The position numbers and the translations under genes were made by a program. DNA of 64,000 nt from an uncultured Desulfovibrio sp. (GTDB lineage Bacteria > Desulfobacterota > Desulfovibrionia > Desulfovibrionales > Desulfovibrionaceae): NCBI RefSeq assembly GCF_949282365.1, contig NZ_CASDOY010000003.1:116005-180004 (forward strand), written 5' to 3'. The notes beneath the pieces are model-generated. The model was not told where the DNA came from and made no database searches. It saw only the letters and a program-made list of their open reading frames with translations. Below, one piece after another: positions 28,315 to 36,933 of the stretch. Position 1 is the stretch's first letter, and every line of letters begins with the position of its first letter.

Positions 28315-29589
28315 TCAGGGCCTGTCGATGAAATAACGGGGGCCGATGTCCGGGAGGGCTTCGGCGTCCGTGGCGTCGGGGTCGTCCGGGGCATTCGTAC
28401 CGTCCGGGGCATCCTGGGCGCCTGTGGCGTCCGGGCTGCCTGCCGCCGGATCGTCAGCCGCGCCCGGCGCCGCGAGCCGTTCTTCCCGGAACAGGAAGCG
28501 GCCGTCAAAATCGAAGACCAGCAGCCGCAGGACCGGGATGCCGGGGACCCGGCGGGCGAACTGCTCCAGCGCCGCCCGGGCCAGGGCGCGCAAAACGGGC
28601 AGACGCGCTGCCGCGGGCAGGGCCAGCAGGGCCTCGCGCACCGAGGCGCTCCGGCGCAGGGACGTGTGCAGGGCGTCTTCGCCGGGCAGGCAGGCCCGCA
28701 CCTGGCGGCGCAGCAGGTCCATGTCCTGTTCCACCTGATGGGCGTGGGTATTGGCGAAGCCTGCGGCATACTTGCAGAGCTTGCCCGCCATGCAGGCCAC
28801 GGCCACCTCCTGCATCTGGTGGCGGGCGGCGATGCCCAGGCAGTGGGCGATGAAATCCCCGATGCAGACGAACGCGCTTTCCGGCCACTGGGGCAGCTGC
28901 CGGCGGGCCCCCGCCCGGGTACGGCCGCCGGTGCAGAAGACCATCCCGCGGCCGCCCGCGCGCTGCCGGGCCTGCACGCACAGGCGCACGGTCTCCACAT
29001 ATGCGGCGTGGCTGTAAGGCCGCACCAGGCCGGTGCTGCCCAGGATGGAGATGCCGCCTTCCACGCCCAGCCGCGGGTTGAGGGTGTGGCGGGCCAGTGC
29101 CGCGCCGTTCTCCACCCCCAGTTCCAGCAGCCAGCAGCCGGAGGCCATGCCCGCGCGGCGCAGGTTTTCCGCCAGCATGCGCCGGGGCCCGCCGCTGACG
29201 GCCCAGCGACCGGGCAGGCAGTCCAGTCCCGGCCGCGTGCACAGGCCGATGCCCTCCACGGCGCGCAGGATGAGCGTGGCCGCGCCCACAGGCAGGCGGA
29301 TGTCCTCGGGCCGGGCCGCGTCCGGCGCGCAGGCGGCCAGCCGGGCGAACAGGACCGCGCCGTGCGTGCAGTCGGGGTCGTCGCCGCCGTCCTTGACCAT
29401 TTCGGCCATGCGTCCCGGAGCGGGCGGCCTCAGGGGCAGCAGGCGCTCCCGTCCGTCGCCGAACAGGATGTCCACCTGGGCCGGGGCGCGGCCCGTGCGC
29501 AGGGCCTGCCAGCAGGCCACGGCCAGCGCGGCGGCGCAGGCGCCGGTGGAATAGCCCCAGCGCAGCGAGGTGCGATCTTTGCGGGCCAT
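28315..29589 (-). CDS. cbiD: Cobalt-precorrin-5B C1-methyltransferase CbiD
   Basis: A 424-residue enzyme that methylates C1 of the corrin ring in the oxygen-independent cobalamin pathway. The family motifs are clear: RWGYSTGACAAAL near the N terminus, VKDGGDDPDCTHG, GGISILGSTGLVRPYSH in the middle, and ANTHAHQVEQDM. Residues beyond about 378 form an unusual acidic low-complexity tail of imperfect DAP/DAT repeats that is not part of the normal fold. The tail gene segment is GC-rich and repetitive, so its length may vary between strains. It starts 6 nt after cbiC ends. Confidence 0.93.
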   Translation of the reverse strand: MARKDRTSLRWGYSTGACAAALAVACWQALRTGRAPAQVDILFGDGRERLLPLRPPAPGRMAEMVKDGGDDPDCTHGAVLFARLAACAPDAARPEDIRLPVGAATLILRAVEGIGLCTRPGLDCLPGRWAVSGGPRRMLAENLRRAGMASGCWLLELGVENGAALARHTLNPRLGVEGGISILGSTGLVRPYSHAAYVETVRLCVQARQRAGGRGMVFCTGGRTRAGARRQLPQWPESAFVCIGDFIAHCLGIAARHQMQEVAVACMAGKLCKYAAGFANTHAHQVEQDMDLLRRQVRACLPGEDALHTSLRRSASVREALLALPAAARLPVLRALARAALEQFARRVPGIPVLRLLVFDFDGRFLFREERLAAPGAADDPAAGSPDATGAQDAPDGTNAPDDPDATDAEALPDIGPRYFIDRP

Positions 29590-29595
29590 GACGGT

Positions 29596-30240
29596 CTAGG
29601 CGCTCTCCATGATGGCGTGCAGGGTGGTGACGGCCAGGGCGCTGCCGCCGCGACGGCCCTCCAGCACGATCTGGGGCACAGGGCAGCGGGCCAGCAGCTG
29701 CTTGGATTCCACCACGTTCACGAAGCCCACGGGCATGCCCACCACCAGCGCCGGGCGGATACCGTCCTCAAGGATGTAGCGGGCGATGCGGGCCAGGGCC
29801 AGCGGCGCGTTGCCGATGAGCACGATGCCGCCGTCCAGCAGGGGGCGGGCCTTTTCCGCGCTGCACAGGGCACGGGTCTGGCCCAGGGCGCGGGCGCGCT
29901 CCACCACGTCGGGGTCCGCGATGTGGCAGTGCAGGTCTTCCGGACCGTAAGCCGGATGGAGGCCGCGCAGCCTGGGCAGGGAAATGCCGGAACGCAGCAT
30001 CTGTGAATCGCAAAAGACGGGCGCCTTGCGGCGCAGGGCCGCCAGACCGGCCGTTACCGGATCGTGACGGAAGACCAGTGTGTCCGCGATGCTGATGTCC
30101 GCCGTGGTGTGGATGAGGCGGCGTGCCACACGCCAGTAGGGAGCGGGCAGGGTGCGGTGCAGATCGCATTCCGCCTCGATGCGGCGGAAGCTCTCCTGCT
30201 CGATGGCGGCGGGGCTCATGTGCCAGCGGATTGTCTCCAT
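29596..30240 (-). CDS. cbiC: Cobalt-precorrin-8 methylmutase CbiC
   Basis: A 214-residue enzyme that moves the methyl group from C11 to C12 to give cobyrinic acid. The catalytic His lies in RLIHTTADIS near residue 43. Further family motifs are DSQMLRSGI, IGNAPLALARI and VGMPVGFVNVVESK. The ATG at 30238-30240 has AGGA 7 nt upstream. It is the first gene of the five-gene cobalamin operon. I examined the 240 nt upstream for a B12 riboswitch and saw no B12-box-like sequence. Confidence 0.93.
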   Translation of the reverse strand: METIRWHMSPAAIEQESFRRIEAECDLHRTLPAPYWRVARRLIHTTADISIADTLVFRHDPVTAGLAALRRKAPVFCDSQMLRSGISLPRLRGLHPAYGPEDLHCHIADPDVVERARALGQTRALCSAEKARPLLDGGIVLIGNAPLALARIARYILEDGIRPALVVGMPVGFVNVVESKQLLARCPVPQIVLEGRRGGSALAVTTLHAIMESA

Positions 30241-30480
30241 AAAAATATCCTGCCGAAAAAACAGAGATGACGACCGGGAACGAGGCCACAAGGATGCAGA
30301 AAATCGCCCTGTTGCGCAAGGGGGCGGGCAGGGGGCGGCAAAGCGTGGACGGAAATGGCGCAAACCGCAAACAGGGACGCCGGCAGGCTGCGGGCGGCAG
30401 CGGCCCGCGTCCTTGCCCACGGCCCGGCATGCCGAAGGGCAGGGCGTGCGCCAGAAGCCCGGTCCGCAAGGCTACGGGAG

Positions 30481-31461
30481 CTAGGGCAGCAGGCTCTCCC
30501 GCTCTCCGGGATGCCGGCGGCAGCGTTGCAGGTTGGCACGCACCGCCCGTTCCGAGCGGTTGGCATAGCAGTAGACGCAGAAATGCGGGCAGGTATCGTA
30601 GGCGCCGATGTCCTTGCTGGGCATGCAGCCGCAGTCCGGCCGCTGGCCCGTGTCCCGGGGGACGGACGGGGCCGCTTCCAAGCCGGGCAGGAGGGAAAGC
30701 TGCCGCCGGGGGGCCAGTTCGGCCTGCACCAGTTCATCCTGCGGGCAAAGGCGACGGATAAGGGCAGCGTCGATGCATCTGTTCTTGCGGATGCCCAAGG
30801 CGCTCAGGTCCAGGCCTTCGGCGCAGGTGGCCAGTTCCAGCCGGTGCGGCCAGCCCCGGTTCAGGGCGGCGATGCCCCGGGCCAGCTCCCGCATCTCGTC
30901 CGCCGTGGGCGCGCGGTAGCCGGGATCGAGCCTGCGCAGGGCCGTGGCGGTCTTGCGGTACATGTCCACGAAACTGAAGACGAGCTTTTCCGTGTACGGG
31001 GCAAGCTCCCGCCCCAGCCGGTCCAGGCGCTCCAGCAGGCGTTCCACGCCCAGGCCGCCGCCCAGGATGAGGGGATCGCAACGCCAGACGACGCGCTGCG
31101 GGCCGAGCGTGTCCGCCAGTCGTTTGAAACCGTCCAGACGGCGCTGCAGGGAGGGCAGACCGGGCTCCAGGCCCTCGGCCTCGTAATCATTGAGGGTATG
31201 CTGGAAGTAGAACTGCCGCCCCGTGGCCGCGATCTCCGCCAGATGCGGCACGAAGGGCGCGGGATGCTTGCTCCAGAAGACGAAGACGCGGGTGCGCGCA
31301 AAGGAGATGATGCTTTCCTGCCGGCTGTTGAAGGGATTGCGCCGGCGGCAGAAGCCCGCCCGCAGCCGGGCCATGAACCAGTCCCCGTGGAAGGCGGGGA
31401 TATCCGTGGCGCGGCTGGCGGAGATGACGAGGGGGGTGTGCTGGGCGGCTGTCTGCGGCAT
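30481..31461 (-). CDS. DUF1848 family iron-sulfur protein
   Basis: A 326-residue protein of the DUF1848 family, which resembles spore-photoproduct-lyase-like radical enzymes. Diagnostic parts are the N-terminal ISASRATDIPAFHGDWFM, VFVFWSKHP in the middle, and the C-terminal Cys cluster in CGCMPSKDIGAYDTC followed by CVYCYAN, which probably binds a [4Fe-4S] cluster. The function is unknown. It lies upstream of the cobalamin operon on the same strand but separated by 240 nt, so co-transcription is uncertain. The ATG at 31461 is the first in frame. Confidence 0.85.
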   Translation of the reverse strand: MPQTAAQHTPLVISASRATDIPAFHGDWFMARLRAGFCRRRNPFNSRQESIISFARTRVFVFWSKHPAPFVPHLAEIAATGRQFYFQHTLNDYEAEGLEPGLPSLQRRLDGFKRLADTLGPQRVVWRCDPLILGGGLGVERLLERLDRLGRELAPYTEKLVFSFVDMYRKTATALRRLDPGYRAPTADEMRELARGIAALNRGWPHRLELATCAEGLDLSALGIRKNRCIDAALIRRLCPQDELVQAELAPRRQLSLLPGLEAAPSVPRDTGQRPDCGCMPSKDIGAYDTCPHFCVYCYANRSERAVRANLQRCRRHPGERESLLP

Positions 31462-32049
31462 GGGGATGACGGTTGTGGTGACGGGGGTGGGGCTGGCAGC
31501 AGGCCCTGTGCCGCCGGATAGGTGCGCTCTGATGGTAAACCCGGGACGGGGATTTTACAAAGGCATGATGCGCGGCCAAAAGGGCCCGCCATGAAGGGTG
31601 GCGGCCATCTGCCTCAGCGGCTCAAGGTATCCTGTCCGTCCTCCGCAGAGGTCACGACACGTCTGGAGGCACTGCCTGCCTGCCGCTGCGGGGTGTCAGC
31701 GGATGGGCCGGCCAAAAAAGTAGGGGCTGTCCTGGCTAATTCCCCTTAGCTAGGACAGCCCCTTACCTTTTTCAAAGGTAGCACGCTCGAATAGCTCCAG
31801 CTACTGCCATGCCGGGAGGGGCAGTCTGACATCTTTTATTTGCGAGTGGGCATCACCTGATGCCCGCAAGTCGCATCCCGAGTTTTTCAGATGGGCTGAG
31901 GATCATTTTTATATATTTTTAATATCTGATCCCATTTTTTTACACTATTTTTATCTCTGTCTTGCTACCCGTTCCCTGTGTCTGCCATGAACGCGTTCGT
32001 CGGACAGACAGGTTGCAGATATGCTGCAATGTACAAAGGAGCGGTTGAA
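31462..32049. promoter_or_regulatory. Region between DUF1848 and the kdp operon, with a structured leader
   Basis: About 590 nt without a gene. After the strong palindrome at 31723-31762, the stretch from about 31775 to 31880 can form several hairpins: GGTAGC/GCTACTGCC, CTGCC/GGCAG, and a perfect GGGCATCA-CC-TGATGCCC stem inside an outer TTGC/GCAA stem. A very AT-rich segment (about 31895-31960) with GGATCA/TGATCC and T-runs follows. This could be a long 5' leader with an attenuator for the potassium operon. I do not recognise a known riboswitch class. Confidence 0.5.
31723..31762. repeat. 17-bp inverted repeat (long palindrome)
   Basis: GGGGCTGTCCTGGCTAA (31723-31739), a six-base loop, then TTAGCTAGGACAGCCCC (31746-31762); 16 of 17 positions pair as Watson-Crick and one as G-T. 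The right side is followed by TTACCTTTTT and the left side is preceded by an A-run, so it could act as a bidirectional terminator. The GGGGCTGTCC ends also resemble insertion-sequence termini. Confidence 0.8.
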
Positions 32050-32142
32050 ATGGATTTTGTCATGACGGGAACACTGATCGTCTGTTTTCTTCTTGTCGTA
32101 GCGCTGGCTGCCTGGTGCGACGCCCAAGGGGACAAGGAATAG
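32050..32142 (+). CDS. Small membrane peptide (30 aa) ahead of kdpF
   Basis: A 30-residue peptide with a single hydrophobic helix (TGTLIVCFLLVVALAAWC) and a hydrophilic tail. AAGGAG lies 8 nt before the ATG. It ends 9 nt before kdpF, so it is the first gene of the kdp operon. Not recognised; similar tiny membrane peptides are sometimes found ahead of kdp genes. It may be a second regulatory or stabilising subunit of the Kdp ATPase. Confidence 0.65.
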   Translation: MDFVMTGTLIVCFLLVVALAAWCDAQGDKE

Positions 32143-32151
32143 GAGCGTATC

Positions 32152-32229
32152 ATGTTGTTGCTTGGAATCCTGATTCTGGCCCTGGCGCTGTACCTGACGT
32201 ATGCACTGGCCAATCCGGAAAAATTTTAA
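32152..32229 (+). CDS. kdpF: K+-transporting ATPase subunit KdpF
   Basis: A 25-residue single-helix peptide ending YALANPEKF, the typical KdpF C terminus. In E. coli KdpF stabilises the KdpABC complex in the membrane. It is placed immediately before kdpA, as in most kdp operons. Confidence 0.85.
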   Translation: MLLLGILILALALYLTYALANPEKF

Positions 32230-32248
32230 CGCCGAGAGGACAAGAACG

Positions 32249-33961
32249 ATGCTTGAGTTCGCACTGTTTTTGGCTGTCTTTGTGGCCGTGATTTTTCCGG
32301 TGGGGAAATATCTTTATCACATCGCCACCAATCAAAAGACGTTTTGTGACCCTGTGTTCGACAGGTTTGACGGCATCATCTACCGCATCTGCGGTATAGA
32401 TGACTGTGACATGAACTGGAAGCAATATGTGCTGGCCCTGCTGGCGACCAACGCGGCGATGATCTTTGTCGGCTATCTGATCCTGCGCATCCAGTTCATC
32501 CCCTTCTTCAATCCCAACGGCATTGGGGGCATGGAAGCCAGTTTGTCGTTCAACACCATCATCAGCTTCATGACAAACACCAACCTCCAGCATTATTCCG
32601 GTGAGTCCGGCCTGTCCTACCTGAGCCAGATGGTGGTCATCATTTACATGATGTTCACCTCTGCCGCCACGGGTGGCGCAGTGGTCATGGCCTTTGTGCG
32701 CGGCCTGGCCGATCAGGGGGTGGGCCTGGGCAACTTCTACCGGGATCTGGTACGCAACATTACCCGTGTGCTGCTCCCGCTGTCCATCGTCGTTGCCCTC
32801 GTGCTGGTGTGGCAGGGCTGCCCCCAAAACTTCTCTGCCAATGTGACCGTGCAGACCATCGAAGGCAAATATCAGGATATCGCCATGGGGCCCATAGCCT
32901 CCCTGGTCAGCATCAAGCACCTGGGCACCAACGGGGGCGGTTTCCTGGGGGCCAATTCCACGACTCCGCTGGAAAACCCCACCGTGTTTACCAGCATGCT
33001 GGAAATGCTTTCCATGATGCTGCTTCCCGGCGCCTTTGTCGTGATGTTCGGCCTGATGGTGCGTGACCGCCGCAAAAAGAGCGGAGAGACAAGAAGCTGG
33101 AGTATGGGCAGTGAGGCCCGTCCCGTGTTCGCGGTCATGTTCGCCATCTTCCTTATCGGGCTTTCTGTCTGCTACCTGTCCGAATTGGCCGGCAACCCCC
33201 GGCTGGAACAGGCCGGCCTGAGCCAGGACATGGGCAGCATGGAAGGCAAGGAACTGCGTTTCGGCATCGCCCAGTCGTCCCTGTTCACCACGGTGACGAC
33301 CTCATTCACCACGGGGACGGTCAACAACATGCACGACACCCTGACCCCCCTTGGCGGCATGGTGCCCCTGTTCAACATGATGCTCAACCTCGTCTTCGGC
33401 GGCGAAGGCGTGGGGCTGGTCAACATGCTGCTCTATGTGATCCTGACGGTCTTCATCTGCGGCCTGATGGTGGGGCGCACTCCCGAATATCTGGCCAAGA
33501 AGGTCGAAGGTCGGGAGATGAAACTGACGGCCCTGTGCATCATCATCCACCCTCTGCTGATTCTGGGCTTCTCCGCCCTGGCGGTGTCCGTGCCTGACGG
33601 TCTGGCCGGCATCACCAATCCCGGCCCTCATGGTTTGAGCCAGGTGCTGTACGAGTACGCCTCCTCGGCAGCCAACAACGGTTCCGGTTTTGAAGGCCTG
33701 GCCGACAACTCGGTCTTCTGGAATGTCACCGCCGGTCTGGCCATGTTCTTTGGCCGCTACCTGTCCATCGTCCTGGCGCTGGCCATCGCGGGATCGCTCA
33801 TGGCCAAGCAGGCGGTCAGCGAATCCGCCGGTACGCTCTGCACCGACAGCGGCACCTTCACGATCTCCCTGTTCATGGTCGTGATGATCATCGCCGCGCT
33901 GACCTTCTTTCCCGCGCTTATCCTGGGCCCTGTCGCGGAACATATGATCCTGTGGGGCTAG
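32249..33961 (+). CDS. kdpA: K+-transporting ATPase, potassium-channel subunit KdpA
   Basis: A 570-residue polytopic membrane protein, the ion-selecting subunit of the high-affinity Kdp potassium pump. It belongs to the superfamily of K+ transporters with four pore repeats; selectivity-filter-like segments such as [24 protein letters not shown] and [13 protein letters not shown] are visible. The ATG at 32249 has GAGAGGA about 9 nt upstream. Length matches E. coli KdpA (557). The following kdpB starts after 13 nt. Confidence 0.96.
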   Translation: MLEFALFLAVFVAVIFPVGKYLYHIATNQKTFCDPVFDRFDGIIYRICGIDDCDMNWKQYVLALLATNAAMIFVGYLILRIQFIPFFNPNGIGGMEASLSFNTIISFMTNTNLQHYSGESGLSYLSQMVVIIYMMFTSAATGGAVVMAFVRGLADQGVGLGNFYRDLVRNITRVLLPLSIVVALVLVWQGCPQNFSANVTVQTIEGKYQDIAMGPIASLVSIKHLGTNGGGFLGANSTTPLENPTVFTSMLEMLSMMLLPGAFVVMFGLMVRDRRKKSGETRSWSMGSEARPVFAVMFAIFLIGLSVCYLSELAGNPRLEQAGLSQDMGSMEGKELRFGIAQSSLFTTVTTSFTTGTVNNMHDTLTPLGGMVPLFNMMLNLVFGGEGVGLVNMLLYVILTVFICGLMVGRTPEYLAKKVEGREMKLTALCIIIHPLLILGFSALAVSVPDGLAGITNPGPHGLSQVLYEYASSAANNGSGFEGLADNSVFWNVTAGLAMFFGRYLSIVLALAIAGSLMAKQAVSESAGTLCTDSGTFTISLFMVVMIIAALTFFPALILGPVAEHMILWG

Positions 33962-33974
33962 GAGGATTCAACCC

Positions 33975-36032
33975 ATGAGCAATAAAAGAAAAACCGCTTT
34001 CATCACTGCGGATATCCTCACGTCCTCCCTTGTGAACGCCTTTATCAAGCTGAACCCGCTGTACATGATGCGCAACCCTGTCATGTTCGTGGTGGAAGTC
34101 GGCTTTTTCGTGACCCTGCTGCTGTGTTTCTCCCCCCATCTCTTTGGCGGCGAAGGCGGCGAACACCTGCGGACGTACAACATCATCGTTTCGGCCATCC
34201 TGCTGGTGACCCTGCTGTTCGCCAACTTCGCCGAAGCCGTGGCCGAAGGACGCGGCAAGGCCCAGGCCCAGAGCCTGAAGAAGACCCGGCGCGATATGCA
34301 GGCCCGTCTGCTGTGCGAAGACGGCTCCGAAAAGCTCGTCAACGCCGGCGAACTGAAAAAGGGCGATCTGGTGCTGGTCAACGCCGGCGAATTGATCCCC
34401 AACGACGGCGACGTGGTGGAAGGCGTGGCTTCGGTGGACGAATCCGCCATCACCGGTGAATCCGCGCCCGTCTTCAAGGAAAGCGGCGGCGATTTCTGCT
34501 CCGTGACCGGCGGCACCACCGTGGTCAGCGACTGGCTAAAAATCCGGATCACGTCCAACCCCGGCGAATCATTTCTGGACAAGATGATCTCCCTGGTGGA
34601 AGGCGCTTCCCGCCAAAAAACGCCAAACGAGATTGCCCTGAACACCCTGTTGGTCAGCCTGACCATCATCTTCCTCATCGTGGTGGTCAGTCTGTACCCC
34701 ATGGCCCGCTACAGCGGCGTGACCCTGCCCATCTCCACGCTGGTGGCCCTGACCGTCTGCCTGATCCCCACCACCATCGGCGGCCTGCTTTCCGCCATCG
34801 GTATCGCCGGCATGGACCGTGTGGCCCGCTTCAACGTCATTGCCCTGTCCGGCAAGGCCGTGGAAGTTTGCGGCGATGTGGACACCATGATCCTGGACAA
34901 GACCGGCACCATCACCTACGGCAATCGCATGGCTTCCGACTTCCTGCCCGTGGACGGGACGGACAGGAACGAACTTGTCCGCTATGCCGTATTGTGTTCG
35001 CTGGAAGACGATACGCCTGAAGGCAAGTCCATCGTTGAGCTGGGCGAGAAACTGATCGGCAAGTGCAAAGCCCCGGACGGCGAGCTGAACTTCATGCCCT
35101 TCACCGCCCAGACCCGCATGAGCGGTACGGATCTGCCCGACGGCACCCGTATCCGCAAGGGGGCCGCCGACGCCATCCGGGCCTTTGTGAGCGGGCAGGG
35201 CGGTCGGGTGCCCTTCGAGCTGGAAACCAGCGTCAACTTTGTGGCTGAAAAGGGCGGCACGCCTCTGGTCGTTTCCGTCAATAACCGCATCCTTGGCGTC
35301 ATCTACCTCAAGGACACCATCAAGGCCGGTCTGGTGGAACGCTTTGCCCGCCTGCGGGCCATCGGCATCAAGACCATCATGTGCACCGGCGACAACCCCC
35401 TGACAGCCGCCACCATCGCCCAGGAAGCCGGCGTGGATAGCTTCATCGCCGAATGCAAGCCCGAGGACAAGATCCGCGCCATCAAGTCCGAGCAGGCCGC
35501 CGGCAAGATCGTCGCCATGACCGGCGACGGCACCAATGACGCTCCCGCCCTGGCTCAGGCCAATGTGGGCATCGCCATGAATAGCGGCACGCAGGCCGCC
35601 AAGGAAGCCGCCAATATGGTGGACCTGGATTCCGATCCGACCAAGATGCTGGATGTGGTGGAGATCGGCAAGCAGCTCCTCATCACCCGCGGTTCGCTGA
35701 CGACCTTCAGCATCGCCAACGACATCGCCAAATACTTTGCCATCATCCCGGCCATGTTCATGGTGGTCTTCCCGCAGATGAGCGTCCTGAACGTCATGGG
35801 GCTGGCCACTCCGCTCAGCGCCATCCTGTCGGCCCTCGTTTTCAATGCCGTCATCATCCCCTGCCTGATCCCTCTGGCCATGCGCGGCGTCCCCTACAAG
35901 CCCATGCGGGCTGAAAAGATGCTGACCCGCAACATGCTGGTTTACGGCCTTGGCGGCGTGGCCGTTCCCTTCGCGGGCATCAAGCTCATCGACCTTGCCA
36001 TCAGCCCCTTCCTGGCCGGTCTCGGCATGTAA
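33975..36032 (+). CDS. kdpB: K+-transporting P-type ATPase, ATP-hydrolysing subunit KdpB
   Basis: A 685-residue P-type ATPase that powers KdpA. The phosphorylated Asp308 sits in DKTGTITYG (E. coli Asp307). The actuator motif is [10 protein letters not shown] and the hinge motif is [15 protein letters not shown]. Transmembrane helices lie at the N terminus, around residues 215-280, and in the C-terminal 100 residues. GGAGGA precedes the ATG. It is followed by a 92-nt gap before kdpC. Confidence 0.97.
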   Translation: MSNKRKTAFITADILTSSLVNAFIKLNPLYMMRNPVMFVVEVGFFVTLLLCFSPHLFGGEGGEHLRTYNIIVSAILLVTLLFANFAEAVAEGRGKAQAQSLKKTRRDMQARLLCEDGSEKLVNAGELKKGDLVLVNAGELIPNDGDVVEGVASVDESAITGESAPVFKESGGDFCSVTGGTTVVSDWLKIRITSNPGESFLDKMISLVEGASRQKTPNEIALNTLLVSLTIIFLIVVVSLYPMARYSGVTLPISTLVALTVCLIPTTIGGLLSAIGIAGMDRVARFNVIALSGKAVEVCGDVDTMILDKTGTITYGNRMASDFLPVDGTDRNELVRYAVLCSLEDDTPEGKSIVELGEKLIGKCKAPDGELNFMPFTAQTRMSGTDLPDGTRIRKGAADAIRAFVSGQGGRVPFELETSVNFVAEKGGTPLVVSVNNRILGVIYLKDTIKAGLVERFARLRAIGIKTIMCTGDNPLTAATIAQEAGVDSFIAECKPEDKIRAIKSEQAAGKIVAMTGDGTNDAPALAQANVGIAMNSGTQAAKEAANMVDLDSDPTKMLDVVEIGKQLLITRGSLTTFSIANDIAKYFAIIPAMFMVVFPQMSVLNVMGLATPLSAILSALVFNAVIIPCLIPLAMRGVPYKPMRAEKMLTRNMLVYGLGGVAVPFAGIKLIDLAISPFLAGLGM

Positions 36033-36124
36033 CATGGTACCTGCGGCCGATCCCGGGGGAGCGGCCGCCAACGGCGATTACGCTTTCAACGTTCCTCCGC
36101 CCCTGTGCGGAACAGGAGACCAAA

Positions 36125-36760
36125 ATGTTTTCTCTGCTGCGCGCAATATACAAACCCCTCATGCTGACTCTCGTACTGATGCTGATCTGCGGCCTGGCCT
36201 ATCCGCTACTCATGACGGGTCTCGGCCAGGCTTTTTTCCCGCATCAGGCTGCCGGCAGTCTGGTAACCGTCAACGGACAGGCTGTGGGCTCCCGTCTGGT
36301 AGGCCAGGATTTCACGGACCCCCGTTTCATGAAATGCCGTCCTTCGGCTGTCAGTTACAATACCTACACCCAGGCCGATAAAGACAGCGGCAGCTATGCC
36401 GGTGTGGCTTCCGGTTCCCAGAACCTTGCGGCTACCAATCCCGCGCTGGTCGAACGTGTGAAAAAAGACATGGCGGCTTTCCTGGAAGCCAACCCTGATG
36501 TCAAAAAAGAAGACATTCCTACAGATCTGCTGACTGCGCCGGGTTCCGGTCTTGAGCCGTACATCAGCCCTGCGTCCGCTGCTGTCCAGATCCCTGCTCT
36601 GGTCAAAGCGACGAACTTGTCAGAAAATCATCTGAAAGATATCGTCAAAAAGCACACACAGGGCAAATTCCTCGGTGTTTTCGGTGGCGAGACCGTCAAC
36701 GTCCTGCTGGTCAATCTGGATATCGCCAAGGAACTCGGCTTGCTTGCCGGCAGGCAGTAG
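36125..36760 (+). CDS. kdpC: K+-transporting ATPase subunit KdpC
   Basis: A 211-residue subunit with one N-terminal membrane helix (LMLTLVLMLICGLAYPLLMTG) and a periplasmic domain. The family landmarks GSRLVGQDF, the YAGVASGSQNLAATNPAL region, PTDLLTAPGSGLEPYISP and GETVNVLLVNL are present. KdpC is the essential third subunit of the pump and is thought to help potassium or ATP binding. The ATG follows an AGGAG about 6 nt upstream. Confidence 0.95.
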   Translation: MFSLLRAIYKPLMLTLVLMLICGLAYPLLMTGLGQAFFPHQAAGSLVTVNGQAVGSRLVGQDFTDPRFMKCRPSAVSYNTYTQADKDSGSYAGVASGSQNLAATNPALVERVKKDMAAFLEANPDVKKEDIPTDLLTAPGSGLEPYISPASAAVQIPALVKATNLSENHLKDIVKKHTQGKFLGVFGGETVNVLLVNLDIAKELGLLAGRQ

Positions 36761-36803
36761 GAAGATCCCGTGCGGCATACCTCTGCTGCCGCACGAGGGC
36801 GGT

Positions 36804-36837
36804 AGTCGCGTCCCGGTAACAATGCCGGGACGCGACT
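36804..36837 (+). terminator. Hairpin between kdpC and kdpD
   Basis: Perfect 13-bp stem AGTCGCGTCCCGG / CCGGGACGCGACT with an 8-nt loop, followed by CTTGCCTTATTTTT. It lies between the transporter genes and the sensor gene, so it may partly terminate transcription or protect the kdpFABC message and lower kdpDE expression. Confidence 0.7.
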
Positions 36838-36933
36838 CTTGCCTTATTTTTAACATGCAGGAGGGAATGCCGGACAGCAAGCTGCCGCGCCATGCCCTGT
36901 TGTTTTTTACCTGCATAAAGTGAAAGGTGCACA

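Noticed and set aside
26362..30006. 1214-codon plus-strand open frame opposite the cobalamin operon
   Set aside because: Antisense shadow of cbiFGH, cbiD and cbiC, all of which have clear family motifs on the minus strand.
30241..30480. Possible cobalamin riboswitch upstream of cbiC
   Set aside because: I read the minus strand for a B12 box and the surrounding conserved blocks and did not find them; a covariance-model search would settle it.
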